A DNA stretch of 64,000 nt from assembly GCA_016271365.2 (NCBI GenBank), contig CM057459.1, positions 493,843,501-493,907,500 of the forward strand, read 5' to 3'. This DNA comes from Neoceratodus forsteri. Lineage: Eukaryota > Chordata > Ceratodontiformes > Ceratodontidae. This document shows, piece by piece, positions 23,736 to 34,617 of this stretch. The notes beneath the pieces were generated by a model. That model was not told the origin of the DNA. It made no database searches and saw nothing but the letters and a program-made list of their open reading frames with translations. Every line of letters begins with the position of its first letter. The stretch's first letter is position 1. The position numbers and the translations under genes are program-made.

Positions 23736-24563
23736 CACTGCCCTCAGGCTACCTGTGCAGAGCCTTTTTTAGTCTGGGGGTGGTTCTGACTTCTGGCCAG
23801 GGGATTGGTCCCTTCTCCAAGTGTCAGGCCCCCCATGCCCCCCACCCCTGGGTTAGGCAGTGTCCTTAGGCTGACCCAGTGGGGTGACCCGAGGCATGGC
23901 TAAGTGTCAGCCTTAGGGAAGAGGAAAGGGGCTGAGAGGAGAAAAAAGAAATCAGCATGGGAAAACAGAACAGTAAAAGAAAGAAAACATGGCTAGGAAG
24001 ACAGCTTTGGGACATGCAGGCTAGGTGTGAATGGGTGAGGGGAATTAATTTCCCTAGGTCCCCTTACTTCCACTGCTGTCCCTGGAGTTCCCCTAATTGT
24101 CTGCCCCATTAATACACCTAGGAACCCTGGTAACATTTTTGTAGGGGCCCCCTGAATCTGCTTTGCTGTACTTTGGGACCCTATGATAGTAGTGGCATTT
24201 AACTGTTATTACCTAATTAACAAGTTACCATTTACCCAACCAGATTGAATAAGATTGTAGATATGTTATTCCTGTTCAGCTAATAAATGTTTCAATTACT
24301 GTAACTAAATCTGTAATTGCGATGTACCTGCACTGCTGCTGTAATCTGTCCATCCAGAACCCCAAGTAAAACATACGTGTTCAATCAAGATGATTTCATG
24401 GTGTACAGAAGTTTGCAATAAAAATAAGCAGAGCTAATTTTTTGCTTATACCAAGAAAAGGTAAGCAGATAAGATACAATCAGCTGCAGAATATCCAACA
24501 AATTCTACTGCAGGTGAGCAGTCATAAACATGTTTGTGAAGGAGAACTGTGATGAACCTGCAA
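23736..24563. other. Stretch without recognised features
   Basis: No coding frame, SINE box, terminal repeat or LINE signature that I recognise lies between the CR1 3' end and repeat copy A. Confidence 0.3.
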
Positions 24564-26783
24564 GCCTTTTTTATGTAGCCCTGCGTGCATGAGCAAACAA
24601 CATCTTGTGGTAGTAGCACATTTCAGAGGGGTGTCAGTGTTGGCCCATGAAGGGGATGCTTTAGTGGGTGCATCCCCTCAGCCACCAATCAGAGAGCATG
24701 CTGCTGATGACTGCAGTTTCAGAGACAGTCAAAGAGTTGAAACGAATCTGCCGCTGCAATCAGAGACAGGTTTGTCATTGCAGTGACAGATGACATGCCT
24801 TCATTACGTGCCTTTCCTGGTGAAACATTTCAATAAATATGGCGGTTCCTGCCATCCGCCACACAATCCCCAGAAAGCTAACATCGGGGTGCCCAATCCC
24901 CATGTCAGCATGTCCCCCTCCATTATGTGGCACACCGTAACATGGTGGTTCCTGCTATCCACCACACACTCCCGGAAAACCAACATCGGGGTGCCCAATC
25001 CCTGTGTCGGCATCCCACCCTCTTAGTGTGTCTTTCCTGGTTAGACAGTTTCCCCATTCCTTTCCAACACCACAATGCCCACTCCTGTTGTTGGATGCAT
25101 TCCCCCAACCTGTCTATATGCCTTGCTGACATCAGGGTGCCCAATCTCCATGTCGGCACCCCCCCCCCCAGAATTGTAGCACACTGGGAACCCTCCCCAG
25201 TGTGCCTATTCTTTTTTTGTGTGTAACCTGTAAATGAAGAAAACCTTCCTCTCAGTCTTTTTTTCCCTGCTAACAAGAAAATCATCTGTCATTGTCTCCC
25301 TTGTCCCTCCCCATCCCCACCTCCCTCTGTGCACCCACCTCCCTGCACCTCCCACCCATACTTACCCTCCGGAGGTCAGGAGCTGTGATCTTCTCTGAAC
25401 CAGGACATGTTTGCACTCTTCAAAGCTGAACTGCTAACTGAAGAAATGACAGTCAGCTTTATAATGAGAGGCAATGGCGGGGGTTTAACTTAGGTTGATA
25501 TCTCAACCTGGAATTTTGGTCCCAAATTTTCAACAAGGGGTTCTTGGGACCCTACCTCATGAACATGTCACTGTCATTTACTTTCTCTGTCCTGAAAGGT
25601 GATTTCACGGCCGCTGCATGAAATCACCTTTCAGGACTGACTAATGAAATGACAGTGCCACTGTTCATCAGGGGCGGTCCCAACAAGTCCGCGTTGCAAA
25701 TTTGGGGGAAAAAAATCCAAAAAATTACTGTGTTATGAATGTTTTTACGCACGCTCATAACTTCAATTTTTTATATTTTCTCTCCAGATTTTCAACCCTG
25801 CCATTTTTTCACACCTCCTTATGAACAGTGTAGTTGCCATTTTTCACATCCTTCCTGAAATGTGTTTTCACACCTGAGGCGCTGAATGGTATGGTCATTG
25901 TGGGAAATCAACTTTTGAGACAGATTAACAAAATCACAGTGCCACTGTTCATGAGGAGAGGTTCAGAAATGCCCATGTTGAACATTTGGTGAACAAATTC
26001 CAAAAAATGATTGCGTTACAGGCATGCATTGCACAGTTTCTATGCATGTTCGTAACTTCACCAATTTTTCATGTTTTCACTCCAGATTTTCAACATTGCC
26101 ATTTTTTCACACCACCTCATAAGCAGTACAGCTGTCATTTTTCACATTCTACCAGTAATGTGTTTTCACACCTGTGGCACCAAATGGTGCAGTCACTGTG
26201 CAAAGCCACCTTTTGGGATTGAGTAACAAAATGATAGTGCCATTGTTCATAAGGTGGGGTCACAAAAAGCCCATTTTGAAAATTTGGAGTGAAAATACTA
26301 GCAAACGGCAGGGCGTTAGGGTTTCCAACCATCATGCCCTACTCTGTAGAGACTGACAGGTGTCGAGGGTGTGACTTGGGATCATCGGCCATAATGCTCA
26401 CGCCATTCCACCCCTACCCTGCAACCAGCGACAGGTATCAAGGTGTGCCTTGGAGTCCTCCGCCTCAATGTTCACCCTGTTCTCCTATACTGCACCCATC
26501 TCAGTGTATTTTCTTATGGAATGGGGTGAGTATAAGGCCTGGAGACCCCAAGGCATACCGTGACACCTGTCAGTGTCTGCAGTGTAGGATGAGGCGAAAT
26601 GGCACAAGCATTATGGCTGACAACCCAAAGGCACACCCCCAATGCCTCTCAGTCTCTGCAGGGTGGGGGTGAGGTTAGCGTCAGTTCAATACTTCACTGC
26701 CATTCCTGTCATGCATCTCTCTAACTCTGGCACTACCAATGCCAATGCCAGCAAGCCAACATTCGGCATTGACAAATGCTTAT
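24564..26783 (+). repeat. Unclassified large repeat family, copy A
   Basis: Starts with a CCTTTTTTATG phrase shared by all copies, then a TGCATGAGC block. A block with repeated 'GGGTGCCCAATC' phrases (24880-25145) follows. Then come ~298-bp monomers (phase marker CATTTTTTCACACC at 25803 and 26099), a palindromic block with GGTGTGCCTTGG and its inverse, and the terminal GGCATTGACAAATGCTTATT. The same order is seen in C (same strand) and in reverse in B and D. Open frames here are short and not shared between copies, so it is probably non-coding. Confidence 0.85.
25589..25637. repeat. Perfect 19-bp hairpin in copy A
   Basis: Arm 25589-25607 (GTCCTGAAAGGTGATTTCA) is exactly complementary to 25619-25637, with an 11-nt loop. 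Imperfect versions occur at the equivalent place in copy C (about 51695-51745) and copy B (about 40520-40570). Confidence 0.97.
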
Positions 26784-28179
26784 TCTAAGTAGAAGCTGAT
26801 TTTCAAGACTGCTTGGCATATCCAGAAAACTTATTATGGGCACACAACAGTAAGTCTACAGGAAGGAAGCAGGAAAATTACCCATAGAGTGATGGACTGC
26901 TTTTGTGTTTATCTCTAACTTGGCTGCCCAAGGATATCAACCACAGAGACTACATATGAGGACTTATATACTATACTAAATTCCACATACCCCACTAATG
27001 TAAAGCATCATCATAAATGCAAAACACAATACATATATGTTACAGGATGCTTTGCATTATGAAATTATGTGTAATTTTGTCATTTCTTTAAATTTAACAT
27101 TATTACCAGTGCCCTTCCAGGGAAAAAAACTTCAATACTTCTGCACTAAAGTTCCTGTCTTTTATCTTGCTTTTCAATTTTTGGGCTCACCATGACACAA
27201 ATAAATGAGATCACAAGGCTGTTCTTTTCTTCTCCTTGGACTTGATTAATAGGGGCTATATATACAGTTACAGTAGTGGGTTGTGTTATTCGGGCACCTA
27301 TCGTACTCCCTGTGCTAGTATCAACCCACCAAAAAAAATGGTTTCTTACCATTACAGTCCTGAGAGAATCTCCTTCAATGGGCCACATCTTGGAACTATA
27401 CTTTGTCATCATCAGGAACACCTGGAAACTTTTGTAAGCTGGGGTCATCTATGTCAGTGTGCATCACTGGTTCCAACATAACATGGGTACCTCCACCATG
27501 CTTTAGTTCCCCACCAGAGAAAAGCTCTTAGTATTGTTGGACCAGCAGGAATGGAAGCAACCAGCACCAAAACCAAGCACAGGAAGAGGATGTGGAACTT
27601 AAGAATTAGTAAGCCCAAATTAGGCAGAAAAAAACCCAGAGTGTGACAGCAGGCAAGATATACAGTTATAACTAGCTGATAAAATAAGGGGTAACGTGGG
27701 TGGGTGAGCGGTGGCTCAATGGAGGGAAAAGCATTGTAGGAGACGGGAAGGATCAGTTGACCCCAAAGCCATGTACACACTAAGGGCTGATTTTAAAACA
27801 TTATTAAAAACATTTTATAAATTGGTCCCTAGCACAGTTGTCAGAGTGTCCACACTGTATTCCAACAACTGTGCTTGCTAGAGCAGGTTTCCAGGCATAA
27901 CTGCAGCATCAACTCAAAGCATTAAGGGTGCTGCAGTGCATGATGGGATACCCATGCTCGGGCACTGAAACCAATTGGGGAAAAAAGTACAGAGCAGGAA
28001 CCAGAATTTCTTGGCCAGCTCAACGATGCCAGTAAGGTATTTTTTAAGCTTGTACAGCTTGAAAAAAACTACTTTTCTTGGAGGACAAGTTGCCTTAACC
28101 TGTGTTGCAGCACCGTTTGTGTACACACTGTTGTTAACATGGATTAAGGCAACTGTGTTTATCTAAAACCATGCTAAAC
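26784..28179. other. Unassigned stretch before the gypsy LTR
   Basis: No supportable coding region. A segment around 27780-28170 has several GTGTCCACAC/GTGTACACAC-like phrases that hint at a degraded DNA transposon, but no clear termini were found. Confidence 0.3.
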
Positions 28180-29421
28180 TGTCACAAATTCGGTCAGCCC
28201 TCTATTTCCAAAGTGCCAGCCACTGAGCGTATGATTTGTGGACAGTTAACAGTACAAGGTAATCCTCTTGTCTGTTTTGTGGGTTCGAGTCACCTTAGTC
28301 TCAAGTTCTGGAGGAAGTCAAACTGATAACCTCTTGTTAGCATACCCAATTATGAGGCTTAGATAATTGTGTCTTCGGGGGGCCAGATATCTTTGCCTAT
28401 GGGCACCTAACCAGGTCTACAAAATGAACCCTTAGAACTCTATGCAAGACCTCAGAGAACTCTATCTGTTTCCCCAGTTTGGTATTACAATAAGCTCAAC
28501 ACAGTGTTAACTATAACCTTCAAAAGCTTCACTTAAATAAAAAGAAATTTCAAGGCACACCAGCAGTTTCCGTTTTAAAATATATAGCTTTACTTTAAAA
28601 TAGGAAAACAGAAAATATTACAGAACAAAATATCTCAACACATGCAGCCTTAATACAAACAGGTTTGAAGTGCACGTTCCAACAATACGTACATTCAGAC
28701 TGGTCTAATATAATATATGCTTGCTTTCTTTCAGTGCTGTGATGTTTCTTCTTCAGTCAGAAAAATGAAAATGTGTTTGTCAAGGTCTTCTCAGAATGTT
28801 AAAAACAATCCTGAGCCTGCCTTCTTGCTGAGGTCACCAAACTCCGCCTTGGTGTAACAAAATCTATATATTCTTCTATAACACCAAGTTGGCCTACAAA
28901 GGTGTTTAAAAAAATAAGAGATGACATAATAAATCTCTTCTCTATGTAACTAGTCGAAACCAGTCTATGATCTGCTTTCCCCTAGACATCAAAAGTCGCT
29001 TTGGTATAAGCCACTGTATATTCAAAGCAAAAGTGTATTTGATTCCTTAATTCTGTCTGGGCCTTGGTATCTACACATCAAAGGTCTCTTTGATGAAATG
29101 AGTTGGTTTCCTGGGAGGTTATTCATAACACTGGCTAGTGTCACTTTTCTCAGGACATCTAGTGCAGATCAAAGGATTTCCCCTGAGGACGTCATGAATG
29201 GCTAATTTCATTTCCTGGGATCAAACCAAATTGACAAGATAATTGTACCCCAGATATCTGTAGTTTAACAATGTCCTGTCCTTTGAACTTATCCCTGAGG
29301 GGTTTGAAGTGTCAGCTTCAGCAGCCAGCACCTTCCTCTGCCGCAGTCCAACATACATTAATTTCTTATATTTACAACAAAAAATTATACAGGGATCAGA
29401 ACTAGCTGTCCAGGTGTGACA
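28180..29421 (-). repeat. Candidate 3' LTR of the Gmr1-type element
   Basis: In the minus sense it starts TGTCACACCTGG at 29421 and ends GAATTTGTGACA at 28180, so the terminal six bases are exact inverted repeats of TG...CA type. A short purine tract (GTGGAGGAAT) lies directly before its start, 68 bp after the pol stop. At 1242 bp it is long but plausible. No second LTR is available for comparison, so the call rests on termini and position. A tRNA-like B-box (GGGTTCGAGTCACC, near 28281) may mark a SINE inside it. Confidence 0.6.
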
Positions 29422-29488
29422 ATTCCTCCACACCTAAACTGAATTTGGGGAATTTATCCCTTGCATGGGATGAGCTTCCCAAATCAGT

Positions 29489-30018
29489 TCACTCCTCATA
29501 CACCCTGGACAACCCATCTGAGTTCTGATTGGTTGCTCCAGCCCTATGTAGAATGATCATACCATATCCTTGCAAAGCAAGACTCCATCTTAGTAATCGA
29601 CCATTGTTTTTCCCCATCTGTGTCAGCCAAACTAGGAGGTTGTGGTCAGTCTGCACCACAAAGTGCTGCCATACTAGTATGGCTCCAATTTCTTAAGGGC
29701 CCACACTATGGCAAGACACTCCTTTTCCACTGTGGAGTATGACTGGCTCCCTGGGAAGCAACTTTTTACTCAGGTAGGCTATGCTGGATGTCTGACTCAG
29801 TACTGCCCCAATACCCATGTCTGAGGCATCATTCTGAACTATAAAGGTTTTACTATAGTCAGGACTTGTCAAAACAGGAGCACTGCACAGTGCCTCCTTT
29901 ATTTTGGAAAAGGCTTCCTCACAGGCTGGGCACCAGGTAATTTTCTTGGGCGTCTTTTTCTTTGTCAGGTCAGATAGGGGAGCAGCCAAGGCACTGTAAT
30001 TGGGTACAAATTTTCTAC
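29489..30018 (-). pseudogene. Gmr1-type RNase H domain and pol C-terminus
   Basis: Frame 29989-29693 begins with the tether (KTPKKITWCPACEEAF) and the RNase H start FIVQNDASDMGIGAVLSQ with its catalytic Asp, then AYLSKKLLPRE. The frame then shifts, the KKLEPY block is followed by an in-frame TAG near 29679, and the C-terminal GLSRVYEE ends with a stop at 29489-29491. It would degrade RNA in RNA-DNA hybrids during reverse transcription. It is the last pol domain, downstream of RT, and a frame break near 30018 separates it from RT. Confidence 0.85.
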
Positions 30019-30019
30019 A

Positions 30020-30790
30020 CTACTGTGCTGTCCCAAGAAAACTCCTGACCTGCTTCTGAGTTTCTGGTCTGGGCCATGCCTGAATTACTTCTATCTTTAT
30101 TTGGTTAGGGCGGAGCTGTCCCTGGCCTACCACATGCCTGATGTATGCCACTTCTCCCATGGCCACCTGGCACTTCTCAGCTTTGACAGTGAGCCCGGCC
30201 CTCTGTATCCTGTCCAGCACTTCCCTAAGGTGTGAAAGGTGTTCCTCCCAGCTGGTACTAAAGATGGCAAAGTCATCCAGTTACGCCACGGCGTACTCCT
30301 CAGCACCATTTAACACCTGGTTCACCAACCTTTGGAAAGCGGCTGGGGTGTTCTTCATTCCAAAAGGCATTACTTTGAACTCAAATAAGCCTATTGGAGT
30401 GATGAAGGCTGACCACTCCCTAGCTCTGTCTGTCAACCCTACCTGCCAATACTCCTTTGTCAGGTGAATGGTCATAAGAAAGGTTGCCTTTCCCAACTTG
30501 TCCAGAAGTTCGTCCCTCTGGGACATCGGGTGGGAGTCTGACTTTGTGACTGCATTCAGTCCACGATGGTCAACACAGAAATGAGTCGAGCCATCTGGCT
30601 TGGGTACAAGGACTACAGGTGAGGCCCAGGGATTGTGGGATCTCTGGATTACCCCTAAATCCAGCATCTCCTCCACTTTCCTCCTAATGTCCTTTTGGAC
30701 AGCCTCTGACACTCGATATGCTGTCCGCCGTATGGGTGTCTGTCCCTGTCTCCACATTATGTGTCACTGAGGGGGTTAGTCTATGCTTGG
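30020..30790 (-). pseudogene. Gmr1-type reverse transcriptase
   Basis: Frame 30757-30281 runs from the RT entry motif (PIRRTAYRVSEAV) through WASPVVLVPKPDGS and VDHRGLNAVT to FLMTIHLTKEYWQVG, then FKVMPFGMKNTPAAFQR. In the first catalytic block His stands where the family has Asp. In the YLDD-type box the Tyr codon is a stop (30281-30283), although the two Asp follow. Frame 30220-30020 continues with the thumb (VKAEKCQ, VRSFLG). It lies downstream of integrase, which is unusual for gypsy elements. It cannot be active. Confidence 0.92.
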
Positions 30791-30792
30791 CA

Positions 30793-31971
30793 CTAAACAA
30801 GGGGGCAAAGTCTGCTAAAACCTCCCTTATTTTCTGGATCTGGCCTGGGGTCAGCTGGGGGAGACAATTTTACTGCCCCCACAGAGGACTTCCGCTTATT
30901 CTCTTCCAGCAAGTTCAGAAGGGGGTCTCCTTCGTCTGTCCCCTCATCATGACTACACACTGCAAACACCATGTCAGCCCTATTTGCATATGGCTTCATC
31001 ATGTTCACATGGTACATCCTTTCGGTCTGTCTATGGTCAGGTAACTCAACAATGTAGTTCATGTCATTTACCTTCCTAACCACTTTGTATGGTCCTGCCC
31101 ACTCAGCTTGCAGCTTGTCTTTCCATACCAGAATAAGGACCATGATTTCCTGACCCACTATGTATGAGCAAGCTCTGGCTCTGTGGTCGTACCATACCTT
31201 TTGTTTCTGTTGGGCAGCTGCCAGATGGCTCTGGGCTGTCCCCATAAGCTCCTTCAGCCTTTCCCTAAACCTAAGGACATAATCCATAAGGGGAGTTCCC
31301 TGGGTGGCGTGCTTGCCTACTCAGTCCTCCCAGATCAAGTCCAGGGGTCCACGTACCCAGCGTCCATACAAGAGTTCGAAGGGTGAAAATCCTGTTGACT
31401 TTTGAGGTGCCTCCCTGTATGCAAACAACAGGTGGGGAAGGTATTTCTCCCAGTCCCTCCCATGCTGTTCATCAAACACTCAGAGCATTGACTTTAGGGT
31501 ACCATTGAATCGTTCCACAAGTCCATTGGCTTGTGGGTGATACGGTGTCATGCATCTCTGCACCACCCCACACTTCTCCCATAAACATTTCATCAGGTCC
31601 AACATGAAGGAAACCCCTCGATTGGTGATTACCTTCTTCGGAAACCCAACACGGGAGAAAATCCCAAGTAAGGCATCTGCCACTTTGTCTGTCCTCAGAG
31701 AGGATAGGGTGACTGCCTCTGGGTACTGGGTGGCATAATCCACCACAGTCAGGATGAATCTCTTCCCTGAGGAGCTGGGGGTATTTAAAGGCCCTACAAT
31801 ATCCATTCCCACCCTCTGGAATGGCTTCTCCACTATGTGCAAGGGTATCACGGTGGCTTGGGTTTTCTTGCCCACCTTCCCTATCTCTTGGCACCGGTGA
31901 CAAGACCTGCAATACTCCTTCACCTGCTGGGTGAAGTTAGGCCAGTAGAAATTCTGGGCTAACCGCTGCAT
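30793..31971 (-). pseudogene. Gmr1-type integrase
   Basis: Frame 31971-31480 contains the zinc-finger CRSCHRC pair and the catalytic core: GMDIVGPLN (first Asp), VVDYATQYPEAV, VITNRGVSFM and NGLVERFNGTL (Glu). At the second catalytic site Asn stands where Asp is expected. In-frame stops interrupt about 31461 and 31312, but the translation continues through LLFAYREAPQ and FELLYGRWVRGP. Frame 31287-30793 holds the GPY/F module (WAGPYKVVRKVND) and ends in HVNMMKPY. The upstream His of the HHCC finger is lost through a frameshift near 31985. Integrase would insert the cDNA, and its position before RT is the key feature. Confidence 0.92.
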
Positions 31972-32593
31972 AGTTCATGCAATTCTCAGATAAGGGAATA
32001 TCATGGGCAACCTTGAGCAACTGCTCACGATATCCCTGGGGAACAACAAACTGCCTGTCTAGCATCCCTCCCTCTGTCTGCACTGCCTGTGTATACATAA
32101 GTCCATTTTCCCAATAAACCTTATGTCTGCCATCACCTCCCTGTGTGGCCTCTGAATCTGCCCATGCCCTCAGCTTCTCTAAACTAGGGTCACTCCTCTG
32201 AGCAGCTGTAAACCCATCACACAGTCCCAAGGCATGGGACAGGTTCCCTTCAGTCATTAAACTAGGGTCCCTAGCACTAGTGTCAGAGCCCTCAGGATCA
32301 CTGTCAATCCCAACCCTCTGACAAGGGGTCATCCTTCCCTCTTCAAAGTAACCCTCTGTAGCTGTGTGGTTACTTGCTACTGGGGAAATTTCTACCCCCT
32401 TTTTATCAGTCTCCCCATCTGGAGACACAGGCAGGGGAGCCAGCCTCTCAGTGATTTCCACACTGGTTTCTGTGGGGTTCAGGGAACTACTATTTTCCCT
32501 TGCTGCTTGGCTATGGGTAACTGCACATACCACCCCCTGTTGGAGGTTGTTACCCAGGATCACATCCACTGCTAATGTGTTGGCTACAGCCAC
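31937..32593 (-). pseudogene. Protease-integrase linker region of Gmr1-type pol
   Basis: A 218-codon open frame joins the protease end to the integrase zinc-finger start (VPQGYREQLLKVAHDIPL, giving the first His of HHCC). Most of it is acidic, Ser/Thr-rich and low in similarity, as expected for a spacer. A frameshift at its end (about 31985) removes the motif holding the second His. The beginning carries a VDVILGNNLQQG block typical of the end of retropepsin-like domains. Confidence 0.75.
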
Positions 32594-32960
32594 CTGTTAA
32601 ACAGTTCCCCTGTTGCACCCCAGTCCAGGAAAACACTAGCGAGTGGCAATGTTTTCTCTTCCCCAGTAAACCCTTGTACAGTTACATATTTATTGGGTAT
32701 AAGCTGACCCGGCTGTACCAGATCCCGCTTTACCAATGTCAAGGATGCCCCAGTGTCCCTTAACCCCTGTGTCTGTACACCATTTACTATAACTGGATGC
32801 ATGTGTTCCCTCATGTTCACTGGCATGCTCTCAGGGACACACAAACAACCCACTTCTTTTCTAGCACCCTGTTGTGTATTATGGCTCACCTTTTTGGGGC
32901 ACTGTCTGGCAATATGCCCAGTTTCCTTACACAGCTAACATGCATTTCTTACTTCAGATA
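32584..32960 (-). pseudogene. Gmr1-type zinc knuckle and aspartic protease
   Basis: A CCHC knuckle (C-X2-C-X4-H-X4-C, visible as LCKETGHIARQC) lies at about 32938-32900 and has a TAG between its first cysteines. The retropepsin follows, with the active-site block GLRDTGASLTLV in frame 32889-32584. The protease would cleave Gag and Pol. A stop after NRWL separates it from the linker. Confidence 0.85.
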
Positions 32961-32967
32961 AATCTTT

Positions 32968-34163
32968 TCATTGAAACCTGGGGCTAACTTGTTTTGGTGG
33001 AGGCAGTGAGGGTTTCAGCTGCCCTGAAGGTGGGCTTTTCCCTTTCTGTACTGCCACAGTTACCCCATTTGCTCTCAGAACAGGTCTTCTCTTATCATAG
33101 CGGTCCGAGAGTTCAGCAGCCTCTTGCACTGTTTTTGGATCTCGGTCATCTAGCCAGGTTTTTAGCTCTGCAGGGCATGCCCAATAAAACTGTTCTAATA
33201 AAATCACATTTTCAGTTTTATCAACTGAGTTTGCCTCAAGTTCTTCCCACCAACATTTTAAAAACTGACATTGTTTCATGGCTAGCTCCTCATAGCTCAT
33301 ATCAGGGCTTCTCCTGAGCTTATGGAATTTAGCTCTGTATGATTCAGCAGTTAATTCAAACTTTTTTAACAGTGCAGCTTTTAACTTGCTGTAAATGTCA
33401 CTGTCCTCATTGTTCATTTGACCCAATGCATCCCGAGCTTTCCCGGTAAGTAACGGGGATAGCTGGAAGCTCCAGGACTCTCTAGGAATTTTAGCCTGAA
33501 TACAATCTTTTTCAAAAGAATTTAAAATGGCATATATGTCCTCCCTTCCCCTTCCTTAAACTCGGCTATTAATTTGGAGTTCTATTTGTAACCCAGTCCT
33601 GCAGTCCCTGTTAAACCCAAGCCACTTACCTGCCCTGGTGCCACTGGTTGGAGTCATAGCTTCTCCAGTTTGTGTTGCCACTGGAGCTCCTCTCTCTTCT
33701 CTTATCTTCTGCCTCTCTGTGTTCTCACTCTCTCTTTTCCTCTGCAGCTTGCTGGTGTTTACGCTCCTCATGGTCTGCCTCCCTCCGTTGTCGCTCTGCC
33801 TCACGGTCCGCCTCCCTTTGTTGTCATTCTGACTCCAGTTCCATCCTGTGCAACTCAATTTGCAGCTTGAGTACCTCTGGATTCAGAATACTGGTGACCT
33901 TCCCCTGCTGCTGTGGCCCTTCACTGTCAGTGGCCCTGCTGTCCTCCTCATTGGATCGGGACACCTCACTGGCCACTAGTCCTGCCTCACTCAAGGTCTG
34001 GTCCCTTTCAGTTACAGTCTGTGCCTCGCTGCTCTTGGTATCTGCCACCATCAGGGCCTCTGTGAGGTTCTGATCTTTGGTTGTCACATCGCACAGGACT
34101 CATCTGTCCTTGCACAACTGTTTTAAGTGTTCTACAATGTGCCTGCTGTAGTCAGATGCCATC
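32968..34163 (-). pseudogene. Gmr1-type Gag with SCAN-like capsid
   Basis: Start chosen at the ATG at 34163: MASDYSRHIVEHLKQLC, with an in-frame TGA 20 codons later. Frame 34087-33824 is acidic. An Arg/Glu-rich charged region with frameshifts spans 33858-33556. Frame 33426-32968 holds the capsid: KFHKLRRSPDMSYEELA, then VILLEQFYWACPAELKTWL and TVQEAAELSDRY. This LLEQF-x-x-x-P-x-EL-x-x-W pattern matches the SCAN dimerisation domain of vertebrate zinc-finger proteins, which is known to descend from Gmr1-like Gag capsids. Gag would assemble the particle. This copy is broken. Confidence 0.85.
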
Positions 34164-34200
34164 TTTCCTGACTACTGCTAATCTGACTGGCACTTTAGAA

Positions 34201-34617
34201 AAAAAATAAAATTGGTAGGAACTGGACTGTAATCCAAGGGATATAGTTCTATTTCCTTTTGAAATAAAACACTGCCTTTCTTTTTTTTCCTAGTGATTCT
34301 GTTTGCCACATTAGGTGAGCCATACGTCTCAGCTTTCAAACAGTATATGCCAATGAGACGTGGGCTTGGATCTTTACTTTGTGTTTGGGCAGGATGATAG
34401 GGGATGGGAGGAGGGGGTGGGCATTAGCATTGACAAGCTCAATGAACATCACATCATTGATTCATCAAGATTCCTTAGACTCCAAACCCTAATGTTTTGC
34501 ATTTCATTACTTTGCCATCTTTGTGGTCTTCTATCCTAATGTCTGCATTGACATAGTTTTGCAAATATATTTACATATTCATTGCAGAAATGTTGTCAAG
34601 GTGCCAGTTCATGTTTA
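34201..34617. other. Stretch lacking the expected 5' LTR
   Basis: The region where primer-binding site and 5' LTR would be expected. I see no similarity to 28180-29421 and no convincing tRNA-complementary site, and no gene. Confidence 0.35.

Larger units (their letters stand above)
28180..34200 (-). mobile_element. Gmr1-type Ty3/gypsy LTR retrotransposon, degenerate
   Basis: On the minus strand the order is gag (34163-32968), protease (32960-32584), integrase (31971-30793), reverse transcriptase (30790-30020), RNase H (29989-29489) and a 3' LTR (29421-28180). Integrase before RT is the copia order, whereas all domains are gypsy-like. This combination defines the Gmr1 group, described from cod and other deuterostomes. 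A matching 5' LTR is not seen beyond 34200, so the 5' end is lost or replaced. Stops, frameshifts and lost catalytic residues show the element is dead. Confidence 0.88.

Noticed and set aside
28215..28300. tRNA gene within the LTR
   Set aside because: Only a B-box-like GGGTTCGAGTCACC is convincing. No cloverleaf could be drawn, so at most a SINE remnant.
34201..34300. Primer-binding site for the gypsy element
   Set aside because: TGGATTACAGTCC on the minus strand was considered, but it is not preceded by an LTR end in CA.
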